Source: Desulfocarbo indianensis
GTDB lineage: Bacteria; Desulfobacterota; Desulfarculia; Desulfarculales; Desulfarculaceae
Length of the DNA: 64,000 nucleotides
NCBI GenBank assembly: GCA_001184205.1
Contig: LBMP01000003.1
Coordinates: 310,001 to 374,000, forward strand
Reading direction: 5' to 3'
A program made the translations under genes and the position numbers. Shown piece after piece: positions 43,385-51,640 of this stretch; position 1 is the first letter of the stretch, and the number at the start of each line of letters is the position of its first letter. The notes beneath the pieces are model-generated. The model saw only the letters and a list, made by a program, of their open reading frames with translations, had not been told where the DNA came from and did no database searches.

Positions 43385-43900
43385 CCTGGCTCCTCCTTTC
43401 CGACCTCAGACATAACCTTGCATGCGCCGCGCGTTTGCGGCGGCACGCCTTCCCATAAAAAGCCGGTCACGCGCTGGGGCGATTTTTGCGCGGCGCGCTG
43501 CGGACGAAGATTTAGCGGGAAACGAACCAGGAAAGCAAAAAACCGTGGGAGGCCTAAGAAACGGCCCTGCTCAGCTTCAAGCGAGGTTCAGCTCAACCAA
43601 TGCCCCTTTAGCTTATGTCTCTGGCTGGTGAGCGCTTTGGCCGGGCTGTTTGCCTCACCTCCCTGACCCGGCGGCGATGTGGCTTACGGATCGCCTATAT
43701 TTATTATGCTAGCACAGGGCCGGCTCGGCTGTGAAGGAATACGCATTCAGGACCATCAAGAATCGGCAAAACCCAGACTTTCATAGCAATCGCCTGGCGA
43801 GGGCCGCGGTCTGGTTGTATTTTTAGGATTCCTTACCGGTTGCCTAGCGATGGGCGGCCGTAAGCGGACGCGTCAGCGCCCCACGGGCGGGAATGGTCAC
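43385..43900. other. 516-base gene-free stretch
   Basis: No supported gene; short open frames on both strands lack ribosome sites and family features. An A+T-rich patch near 43695-43712 could hold promoter elements for the MFS gene, but no well-spaced pair was found. No terminator or tRNA. Confidence 0.4.
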
Positions 43901-45067
43901 ATGCAACTGCAATCGCTCCTCATATTGATCTTCGGCCACATAGTGACCGACACCTCCCAAGGCGCCCTGCCGGCCCTCTTGCCCCTGCTCAAGGAAATCC
44001 ACGGCCTGAGCTATGCCGAGGCCGGGGCCCTGCTCATGACCATGAACCTGACCTCCTCGGTGATCCAACCCCTGTTCGGCTTTCTCACCGACCGCTGGAA
44101 TCTGCGCTGGCTGGTGCCCCTGGGCGTGGCGGTTTCGGGGGTGGGCTTCGGGCTCATCGGTCTGCTTTCCGGCTATGTGTCCATATTGGCCGCGGTGGTG
44201 CTCTGCGGCCTGGGCGTGGCCAGCTTCCACCCGGAAAGCTTTAAGGCGGTCTTGAATTCGGCGGGCTCGCGCAAGGTGGTGGGGGTATCCTGGTTCATGG
44301 TGGGCGGCAACCTGGGCATGGCCCTGGGCCCGGCCATGGTCACGGCCTACTGCGCCTGGCTGGGACTGCCAGGCATAATGCTCTTTGCCATCCCCGGCGT
44401 TATCACCTCCCTGCTTTTCCTGGCCCATTGGCGCAGCCTGGCCAAGAGGGCGGAAAACCTGGCCGTCCAGGCCCCCAGCCAAGCTTTGCAGGCCATCGGC
44501 AACCGGGTGCGCCCCTTCGCCATCCTGGTGGCGGCGGTCATCCTGCGCTCCTGGATTCACGCCGGCATCGCCACCTTTGTTCCTTTTTATTACGTAAGCG
44601 CGCTGGGCGGTGACCCCCTGACCGTGGGTACGCTTTTAAGCGTGTTCTTGGGCGCGGGCGTGGTTGGCACCTTGCTGGGCGCGCCCCTGGCCGAGAGGAT
44701 CGGCCCCAAGCGTTTCTTCATAATCAGCGTGGCCCTGGTCACGCCGCTCATGGTGTGGCTGCTCAACGCGCAAGGCGCCTGGCTGTATATCGTGATGGCC
44801 TTGATCGGGGCACTGTTGCTTTCCACCTGGTCGGTGATCATGGTCCTGGGCCAGCAGATCATGCCCGATCGGGCGGGCACCTCGTCGGGCCTCTTGGTGG
44901 GCTTCGCCCTGGGCACCGGCGGCATGGGCGCGGCGGCCTTGGGCGTGGTGGCCGATCATTGGGGCGTGGTGACGGTCATGCATATAACCACCCTCATGCC
45001 CCTGGCCTGCGCCCTGGCGGCCTGTTTCATTCCCGTGGGCCAGAAAAGCCCGGCCCGCTCCGCCTAG
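43901..45067 (+). CDS. MFS exporter, fosmidomycin-resistance (Fsr)-like
   Basis: 388 aa from the ATG at 43901 with GGCGGG upstream. Twelve membrane helices. The N-terminal DTSQGALPALLPLLKE and IQPLFGFLTDRW segments and GVASFHPESFKAV are typical of the Fsr branch of the major facilitator superfamily. Fsr-type pumps export fosmidomycin and probably other small phosphonates or lipophilic compounds by proton antiport. No neighbouring regulator. Confidence 0.85.
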   Translation: MQLQSLLILIFGHIVTDTSQGALPALLPLLKEIHGLSYAEAGALLMTMNLTSSVIQPLFGFLTDRWNLRWLVPLGVAVSGVGFGLIGLLSGYVSILAAVVLCGLGVASFHPESFKAVLNSAGSRKVVGVSWFMVGGNLGMALGPAMVTAYCAWLGLPGIMLFAIPGVITSLLFLAHWRSLAKRAENLAVQAPSQALQAIGNRVRPFAILVAAVILRSWIHAGIATFVPFYYVSALGGDPLTVGTLLSVFLGAGVVGTLLGAPLAERIGPKRFFIISVALVTPLMVWLLNAQGAWLYIVMALIGALLLSTWSVIMVLGQQIMPDRAGTSSGLLVGFALGTGGMGAAALGVVADHWGVVTVMHITTLMPLACALAACFIPVGQKSPARSA

Positions 45068-45423
45068 ATAACCGCGCGCGGCCTCGCCTTCGCGTTGCAA
45101 ATTGCAATAATATTCTCCCGCCGGCGAACAAGTCCTATAATATAGCTTAATAACTGCCAATTTTTAACCTGGCCCCTTGATGGCCATTGCATAACGCAAC
45201 GCGGGCGCTTTGCCGCCCGTCAAGGGACCGATTGTATTTTAGGATTATTTTTCAACTAGATAGCAGACACGAACCGGCACGGACGAATCCTGGCATGAAC
45301 CTTCCATAAAACGAGGTCATGACAGCCGTGTCCATTACAAGTCTTGCCGAGAGCATACCCGGCCCCCAGCGTTTCTTTAGGCAAACGCGGCCGGATTTCA
45401 GGCCACGGCAAGCGGGAGCGGTG
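45068..45423. other. intergenic region before the signalling cluster
   Basis: No gene. It contains a palindrome and a possible sigma54 promoter with overlapping hairpins, described in the next entry, plus a TATAAT (45136-45141) without a good -35. The kinase start at 45424 has GGGAG just upstream. Confidence 0.5.
45095..45226 (+). promoter_or_regulatory. palindrome, -24/-12-like element and nested hairpins upstream of the SulP signalling cluster
   Basis: TTGCAA-A-TTGCAA (45095-45107) is a perfect palindrome. About 65 bases downstream TGGCCCCTTGATGGCC (45170-45185) keeps the GG and GC dinucleotides 12 bases apart, an imperfect sigma54 promoter. Overlapping it, CCCTTGA (45174-45180) pairs with TCAAGGG (45220-45226), enclosing TTGC/GCAA (45187-45199) and CGGGCG/CGCCCG (45202-45219): a three-way-junction-like fold. 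Either reading fits control by the sigma54 activator of this cluster. Confidence 0.35.
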
Positions 45424-46851
45424 ATGAGCATTCTACGGAGTATGACCAAAATCAGGGTGCGGCTGTTGTTCGGCTTTCTGGCCGCCTTTCTGGGCATGGC
45501 CCTGTTCGGCGCGCTTTCCTACAGCCAGTTCACCAGCATGGAGCGGAAACTGATTTTTTTGAGCCAGGCCGACTCCATGGTGAACACCGTGCTGGAAGTC
45601 AGGCGCTATGAAAAGAACTATTTCCTGTATCAGCACGAGGAGGATTTCCGCCAGGCCCTGGCCTATCTGGATCAGTTCCAAACCATGCTGCAAGCCGAAC
45701 AGAAGCATCTGGCAGGCAGCATGGGCCAGGCGGGGCTGCGAAACCTGCTGGGCCTGGCGGCCGCTTATCGCGCCGAATTCGCCAAGGTGCACGCGGTGCA
45801 AGCGCCCGGCGTGCTGCCCCCCGGCGATTCCGTGGCCCGGCTCAGGCAGACCGGCAAAGAGCTTATCGAGGCCTCCGAAAAGCTGGCCAATAACGAACGC
45901 AGCGGCATCCATCTGCTGCTCAGGAGCTACCGGCCCATCCTGGTGGTCTTCCTTTTGACCCTGGCCGGCATAGGCGGCCTGCTCATCTATTCCCTTATCG
46001 TCAAGCTGGTGAAGCCGCTGGCCGTCATCGAAGACGCCACCAAGGTGGTGGCGGACGGCGATTTCCAGACCATTCCCCGCACCGACACCTCGGACGAGAT
46101 CGGCACTCTGGTGCAGGCCTTCAACCGCATGGTGGTGCATCTGCGCCGCAACAACGAGCAGATGGTGCAGACCGAAAAGCTCACCGCCCTGGGCACCCTC
46201 ACCAGCGGCGTGGCCCACGAGCTTAACAACCCCCTCAACAACATCTCCACCTCCTGCCAGATTCTCCTGGAAGAGATGGACCGGGTTTCCGAATACCACC
46301 GCGATCTTCTCAAGACCATCGAGGCCCAGGTGAGCAAGGCCCGCGACATTGTCGGCTCCCTCCTGGAGTTCGCCCGCCAGCGGGAATTCAAGCTCAAGGA
46401 GGAGGAATTGCTCCCGGTGGTGGAGGAGAGCCTCAAGCTGATCAGGGGCGAGATACCCGCCAAGGTGGAGGTCCGGGTCATGGTGCCGCCGGGCATCAGG
46501 CTCATGATCGACAAGGCCCACATGGTGCAGGCGCTTTTGAATCTGGTCATGAACGGCATCCAGGCCATGCCCGCGGGCGGCGTCCTGACCATAAGCGCCC
46601 GCCAGTTGCACCAGTCCAATTTGCTGGAGCTGGTGGTGGAGGACCAGGGCGGCGGCATCTCTCCCGAAATCCTGCCGCGCATTTTCGATCCCTTTTTCAC
46701 CACCAAGGACGTGGGCCAAGGCACCGGCCTGGGGCTATCCATCACCTATGGCGTGGTGGAGAGGCACCGGGGCCATATCCAGGCGCAGAACCGCCCCCAC
46801 GGCGGGGCCAGGTTCGTGGTCACCCTGCCCCTTAGCGCGGAAAGGAGCTGA
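45424..46851 (+). CDS. membrane histidine kinase with HAMP domain
   Basis: 475 aa from the ATG at 45424. Two membrane helices (about 13-35 and 172-193) flank a helical periplasmic sensor of the four-helix-bundle kind. HAMP (about 195-245), DHp box SGVAHELNNPLNNI with His265, and a catalytic domain ending GQGTGLGLSITYGVVERHRG follow. The NtrB-like DHp sequence fits a partner that activates sigma54. The stop lies 4 bases before the sigma54 activator, its evident partner. Confidence 0.93.
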   Translation: MSILRSMTKIRVRLLFGFLAAFLGMALFGALSYSQFTSMERKLIFLSQADSMVNTVLEVRRYEKNYFLYQHEEDFRQALAYLDQFQTMLQAEQKHLAGSMGQAGLRNLLGLAAAYRAEFAKVHAVQAPGVLPPGDSVARLRQTGKELIEASEKLANNERSGIHLLLRSYRPILVVFLLTLAGIGGLLIYSLIVKLVKPLAVIEDATKVVADGDFQTIPRTDTSDEIGTLVQAFNRMVVHLRRNNEQMVQTEKLTALGTLTSGVAHELNNPLNNISTSCQILLEEMDRVSEYHRDLLKTIEAQVSKARDIVGSLLEFARQREFKLKEEELLPVVEESLKLIRGEIPAKVEVRVMVPPGIRLMIDKAHMVQALLNLVMNGIQAMPAGGVLTISARQLHQSNLLELVVEDQGGGISPEILPRIFDPFFTTKDVGQGTGLGLSITYGVVERHRGHIQAQNRPHGGARFVVTLPLSAERS

Positions 46852-46855
46852 AGCC

Positions 46856-48220
46856 ATGGCCGCCAAGCCCAAGCTCCTGGTGGTGGAGGACGACGCCGTG
46901 GCGCGGGGCAACCTGCAACACATTCTGGAGCGCGGCGGAAATTACCAGGTGACCAGCGCCGCCAGCGGCGCGGAAGCCCTGGAGTTGGCCGCCCGCCAGA
47001 CCTTTGATCTGGTCCTCACCGACCTGCGCATGGAAAAGATAGACGGCATGCGGGTGCTGGAGGAAGTCAAGCGCCTCAACCCCGCCACCGAGGTCATCAT
47101 GCTCACCGCCTTCGCCTCGGTGGATTCGGCCATAGAGGCTATGAAGCTGGGGGCGTTTCATTACATCGCCAAGCCCTACAAAATCGAGGAGGTCAGGGCC
47201 CAGGTGGCCCACGCCCTGGAAAAGGTGCGCCTGCGCAAGGAACTGGCCGACCTGAAGCGCGACATACAGGCCCGCGACGGGGTGGGCTCCATCGTGGGCA
47301 ACCATCCCCGCATCCAGGCTTTGATCCGCACCGTGGCCCAGGTGGCGCCCACCGATTGCAACGTGCTCCTGGTGGGCGAGACCGGCACCGGCAAGGAGCT
47401 TTTCGCCCGCGCCCTGCACCACGCCAGCCAGCGCGCGGAAAAACGCTTCGTGGCCTTCAACTGCGGGGCCTTCGTGGAGGAGCTATTGGTCAGCGAGCTG
47501 TTCGGCCACGAGCGGGGCGCTTTCACCGGGGCCCTGGCCACCAAAGCCGGGCTTTTCGAGGCGGCCGACGGCGGCACCGTGTTCCTCGATGAAATAGGCG
47601 ACATGCCGCTTTCCATGCAGGTGAAGCTGTTGCGGGTCATCCAGGAAAAGGTGGTGACCAGGGTGGGCAGCACCGAGGCCATTCCCGTGGACGTGCGCAT
47701 CGTGGCCGCGACCAATCAGGATTTGAAACAATTGGTGGAGGCGGGCGCCTTCCGTTCCGATCTGTACTACCGCCTTAACGTGGTGTGCCTGGAATTGCCG
47801 GCCCTGCGCGAGCACCGGGACGACATACCTCTTCTGGCCCACCATTTCCTGGAAAAGCACTCCCAAAGGCAGAACAAGCCCTTCTCCGGCATTTCCAAAC
47901 AAATGATGGCCGCCCTCCTCCGCCATGACTTTCCCGGCAACGTGCGCGAACTGGAAAACCTCATCGAGCGGGCCGTCACCCTGGGCGCGGGAGAGGAACT
48001 GCAAGCCTCGGATCTGCCCGACGACATCAGGCAGAAAGCCGCCGGCGGCGGCGACGAGCCGGAAGACGGCAGGCTGCTCACCCTGGAAGAGCGCGAGCGT
48101 CTTTATATCAAGCGGGTCCTGGCCCAAACCGGCGACAACAAGACGCGCGCCGCCGAGATCTTGGGCATAGACAGGGTTTCGCTGTGGCGAAAAATCAAAA
48201 GGTTTAGCCTGGAGGAATAG
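46856..48220 (+). CDS. sigma54-dependent response regulator (NtrC family)
   Basis: 454 aa from the ATG at 46856 (AAGGAG upstream). REC domain with Asp56 in VLTDLRMEKIDG, an AAA+ sigma54-activator domain with GETGTGKELFARALH (Walker A) and GAFTGA (contacts sigma54), and a C-terminal Fis-type helix-turn-helix (TRAAEILGIDRVSLWRKIKR). It is phosphorylated by the upstream kinase and opens sigma54 promoters, probably including one near 45170 (inference). Confidence 0.96.
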   Translation: MAAKPKLLVVEDDAVARGNLQHILERGGNYQVTSAASGAEALELAARQTFDLVLTDLRMEKIDGMRVLEEVKRLNPATEVIMLTAFASVDSAIEAMKLGAFHYIAKPYKIEEVRAQVAHALEKVRLRKELADLKRDIQARDGVGSIVGNHPRIQALIRTVAQVAPTDCNVLLVGETGTGKELFARALHHASQRAEKRFVAFNCGAFVEELLVSELFGHERGAFTGALATKAGLFEAADGGTVFLDEIGDMPLSMQVKLLRVIQEKVVTRVGSTEAIPVDVRIVAATNQDLKQLVEAGAFRSDLYYRLNVVCLELPALREHRDDIPLLAHHFLEKHSQRQNKPFSGISKQMMAALLRHDFPGNVRELENLIERAVTLGAGEELQASDLPDDIRQKAAGGGDEPEDGRLLTLEERERLYIKRVLAQTGDNKTRAAEILGIDRVSLWRKIKRFSLEE

Positions 48221-48255
48221 ATGTCAGTACAACGCTGTAAAGGGGAGCCGCTCCC

Positions 48256-50412
48256 ATGCTGAGGCGCATATTTCCCTTCCTCGGCTGGTTCCGGGGCTAC
48301 AATCTGGCCGGTTTCCGCCTGGACGCCATGGCCGGAATCACCGTGGCCCTGGTGCTGATCCCCCAATCCATGGCATACGCCCAGTTGGCGGGGCTGCCGG
48401 CCTATTACGGCTTGTACGCCGCTTTCCTGCCTCCCATGGTGGCGGCCCTCTTCGGCAGCAGCATGCAGCTGGCCACCGGCCCGGTGGCGGTGGTTTCTTT
48501 AATGACCGCCGCTTCCCTGGAGCCCCTGGCCACGGCGGGCAGCGAGGCCTTCATCGCCTACGCCGTGCTCCTGGCCTTGATCGTGGGCATTTTCCAGCTT
48601 TTGCTGGGCGTCCTGCGCCTGGGCCTGGTGGTCAATTTCCTTTCCCATCCGGTGGTGAACGGCTTCACCAACGCGGCGGCCATCATAATCGCCTCCAGCC
48701 AGCTCTCGAAAATGTTCGGCGTGTACGTGGACAAGGCCGAGCATCATTACGAAACCATTTGGCGGGTCTTTGAAGCGGCCTTTCACTACACCCATTGGCC
48801 CACCCTGGCCATGGGGGCCGGCGCCTTCATCATCATGTACGGCCTGAAGCGGCTGAATCCCAAGATTCCCTACGTGCTGGCGGCGGTGGCGGTCACCACC
48901 GTGATCTCCTGGGCGGTGGGCTTTCAGCACGACGCCAAGGCCCCCTTGAGCGCCATTGCCAGCCCCGCGGTGCGCGAGGAGATCAAGGCCTTCAACCGGG
49001 AGATGCGTCGCATATCCCAGTTGGGCGAAGAGCGGGCCGAGATCAACCGGAAGGTCCGTCAGGTCGCGGAAAACAAGGGCGACAAATCCCTGGAGGGCCT
49101 CAAGTACCAGCAGGAGGCCACCCTGGACACCGCCATGATCGAAAAGGAAAAGAGCCTGGCCCACCTGCTGCGCGAATCCCTGCGCTCCCACCTTTTCGTG
49201 AACGTGCCCCGGGCCGACGGCGCCATGATGTTTTACCTGAAGGACGAGGCCCCGCCCGAAGCCCGGGACGACGGCCGCGCCTGGCGCATCAAGGTGGGCA
49301 ACACCGAACTGGACGCCGCGGCGCTGAAGATGGCGGGCGGCGGGGCCGTGGTGGCCGACATTCCCCCCGGCCTTCCCACCCTGTCCGTGCCCAAGCTGGA
49401 TTGGTCGGTGGGGTTGCAGCTGTTCCCCTACGCCGTGATCATCTCGCTCTTGGGCTTCATGGAGGCCATCAGCATCGCCAAGGCCATGGCCGGCAAGACG
49501 GGCCAGCGCCTGGACCCCAACCAGGAGCTGATCGGCCAGGGCCTGGCCAACATCATCGGCTGCCTGGGCAAGAGCTATCCGGTCTCGGGCTCGTTCAGCC
49601 GCTCGGCGGTCAACTTGCAGGCCGGCGCCCGCACCGGGCTTTCCAGCGTGGTCACCAGCCTGATGGTGGTGATCGTGCTGCTGTTCTTCACCCCGCTCTT
49701 GTATCATCTGCCCCAGGCCGTGTTGGCCGCGGTGATCATGATGGCGGTAGTTGGCTTGATAAACGTGAGCGGCTTTGTGCACGCCTGGAAGGCCCAATGG
49801 TATGACGGGGCCATCAGCATCATCACCTTTGTGGCCACCCTGGCTTTCGCCCCCCACCTGGACAAGGGCATAATGATCGGCGTGGTGCTTTCCTTGGGGG
49901 TGTTCTTGTATCAGAGCATGCGGCCCAAGGTGGCCAGCCTGGCCATGCACCCCGACTGTTCGCTGCGGGACGCGGAGCACTTCGGCCTCAGGCAATGCGA
50001 GCACGTGGCCGTGATCCGCTTCGACGGGCCGCTGTTTTTCGCCAACGCCTCTTTCCTGGAGGACCAGATCAACGAGCGCATCAGCCACATGCCGCATCTG
50101 AAGCACATCCTGGTGGTGGCCAACGGCATCAACGATATCGACGCCTCCGGCGAGGACGCTCTTTCCCTGATCGTGGACCGGGTGCGCAGCGCGGGCTACG
50201 ATATAAGCTTCTCGCACGTAAAGGAAAGAGTATTGGAAGTCATGAAACGCACCCATCTGCTGGCCAAGATAGGAGAGGATCACGTGTATCCCTTGGCGGC
50301 CAGCGCCATCGCGGCCATCCACGAGAAAGCCCACGCGGGTTCGCATGAGGAGGCTTGCCCCCTGGTGACGGTGTGTCCCCTGGATCGCGTGCACGTGGGA
50401 GAGGGAGATTAG
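48256..50412 (+). CDS. SulP family anion permease with a large cytosolic-type insertion and STAS domain
   Basis: 718 aa. The SulP signature is present: GITVALVLIPQSMAYAQLAG and then GLYAAFLPPMVAALFGSS. The membrane domain is interrupted between IPYVLAAVAVTTVISWAVGF (about 223) and IPPGLPTLSVPKLDWSVG (about 369) by about 140 hydrophilic, coiled-coil-rich residues, where other SulP proteins have a short loop. A STAS domain (about 580-690) follows. The C-terminus has an unusual Cys/His tail (CPLVTVCPL). SulP proteins carry sulfate, bicarbonate or dicarboxylates; here sulfate is plausible for the lineage but not shown. The gene lies within a two-component cluster. Confidence 0.9.
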   Translation: MLRRIFPFLGWFRGYNLAGFRLDAMAGITVALVLIPQSMAYAQLAGLPAYYGLYAAFLPPMVAALFGSSMQLATGPVAVVSLMTAASLEPLATAGSEAFIAYAVLLALIVGIFQLLLGVLRLGLVVNFLSHPVVNGFTNAAAIIIASSQLSKMFGVYVDKAEHHYETIWRVFEAAFHYTHWPTLAMGAGAFIIMYGLKRLNPKIPYVLAAVAVTTVISWAVGFQHDAKAPLSAIASPAVREEIKAFNREMRRISQLGEERAEINRKVRQVAENKGDKSLEGLKYQQEATLDTAMIEKEKSLAHLLRESLRSHLFVNVPRADGAMMFYLKDEAPPEARDDGRAWRIKVGNTELDAAALKMAGGGAVVADIPPGLPTLSVPKLDWSVGLQLFPYAVIISLLGFMEAISIAKAMAGKTGQRLDPNQELIGQGLANIIGCLGKSYPVSGSFSRSAVNLQAGARTGLSSVVTSLMVVIVLLFFTPLLYHLPQAVLAAVIMMAVVGLINVSGFVHAWKAQWYDGAISIITFVATLAFAPHLDKGIMIGVVLSLGVFLYQSMRPKVASLAMHPDCSLRDAEHFGLRQCEHVAVIRFDGPLFFANASFLEDQINERISHMPHLKHILVVANGINDIDASGEDALSLIVDRVRSAGYDISFSHVKERVLEVMKRTHLLAKIGEDHVYPLAASAIAAIHEKAHAGSHEEACPLVTVCPLDRVHVGEGD

Positions 50413-50415
50413 GCC

Positions 50416-51633
50416 ATGAGCGTGGTGAGCATATTCAGCGGTTCATTTTGCGGTTCCGAGGAAATCGCCCAGGACGTGGCCGGCCGTCTGGGTTATCCCC
50501 TGTTGCGCGACGAGGACCTCATCGGCAAGGTCGCCAGGGAAGGCGGTCCGCCGGCGGAAAGCCTGCGGCGCGCCATGTTCGGGCGGACCTCGGTGTTCAA
50601 TCAGTTTTCCCAAGAAAAGGAAAAGGCCTTCAGCTGGCTCAAGCTGGGCATGGCCTGGTTCCTGAAGCAGGAGGACATGGTGTTTCTGGGCTACGCCGCC
50701 CAGTTGATACCCAATTACATAAGCCATGTCTTGGAAGTGTGCCTCATCGCCGAATCCAAATACCGGGCCGACAGGGCTACCCGGGAAAAGGGGCTCAACC
50801 AGAAAGAGGCCCTGGCCCTGATTCACCGCGACGACGAGGCCGCCATCCGCTGGGCGGAATACGCCCGCGGCCGCGACCCTTGGGCCCCCGAGCTATACGA
50901 CATGCTGCTGCCGGTGGACAAGACCGGCCTGGAGGAAACGGCGCGCATTATCAGCGACCACGCCAAGGGGCCCGCGCTCAAGCCCAACAGCTCCTCGCGG
51001 CAGGCGGTAAGGGACTTCACCTTGTCCTGCGCGGTGGAGCAGGCCCTGGCCGGGGAGGGCCACAGTCCCAAGGACCTGCAGGTCAAGGCCAGCGGGGACC
51101 AGGTCAACATCCTGATCAATAAAAAGGTGATGCGCCTGGCCAAGCTCACCGAGGACCTGGAAAAGCTGGCGCTGTCCGTGGACGGGGTCCAGCAGGCCAA
51201 GGTGGAGCCCGGCCCGGATTATTACCAAGCCGACGTCTACCGGCGGGCGGATTTCCAACTGCCCTCCAAGGTGCTTCTGGTGGACGACGAGCGCGAATTC
51301 GTGCAGACCCTCTCCGAGCGCCTGATGCTCCGGGAGATCGGCTCGGCCGTGGTGTATGACGGCGAGGAGGCCCTGCGCCTGGTGTCCGAGGACGAGCCCG
51401 AGGTGCTGGTGCTGGATTTGAAAATGCCGGGCATCGACGGCATCGAGGTCCTGCGCCGCCTGAAGCGGGATTATCCCAAGGTGGAGGTGATCATCCTCAC
51501 CGGCCACGGCTCCGAGCGGGACAAGGAAACCTGCATGCAGATGGGGGCCTTCGCCTATCTGGAAAAGCCGGTGGACATAGACCAGCTTTCCCAGGTGATG
51601 CAGGAAGCCTATCAGGCGGCAAGGAAGCGTTAA
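50416..51633 (+). CDS. cytidylate-kinase-like / BON-like / receiver fusion
   Basis: 405 aa. Residues 1-185 resemble the cytidylate-kinase-like family (PF13189): VVSIFSGSFCGSEEIAQDVAGRLGYPLL, then RDPWAPELYDMLLPVDKTGLEETA. The P-loop is degenerate (GSFCGSEE instead of GSGGxxI), so nucleotide phosphorylation is doubtful. Residues 195-275 form a BON-like alpha/beta module. Residues 285-402 are a receiver with Asp334 (LVLDLKMPGIDG) and Lys in EKPVD. The kinase-like part may thus be a phosphorylation-controlled binding or signalling domain. It starts 3 bases after the SulP stop and ends 7 before the dCache kinase. Confidence 0.85.
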   Translation: MSVVSIFSGSFCGSEEIAQDVAGRLGYPLLRDEDLIGKVAREGGPPAESLRRAMFGRTSVFNQFSQEKEKAFSWLKLGMAWFLKQEDMVFLGYAAQLIPNYISHVLEVCLIAESKYRADRATREKGLNQKEALALIHRDDEAAIRWAEYARGRDPWAPELYDMLLPVDKTGLEETARIISDHAKGPALKPNSSSRQAVRDFTLSCAVEQALAGEGHSPKDLQVKASGDQVNILINKKVMRLAKLTEDLEKLALSVDGVQQAKVEPGPDYYQADVYRRADFQLPSKVLLVDDEREFVQTLSERLMLREIGSAVVYDGEEALRLVSEDEPEVLVLDLKMPGIDGIEVLRRLKRDYPKVEVIILTGHGSERDKETCMQMGAFAYLEKPVDIDQLSQVMQEAYQAARKR

Positions 51634-51640
51634 GGCTCAT

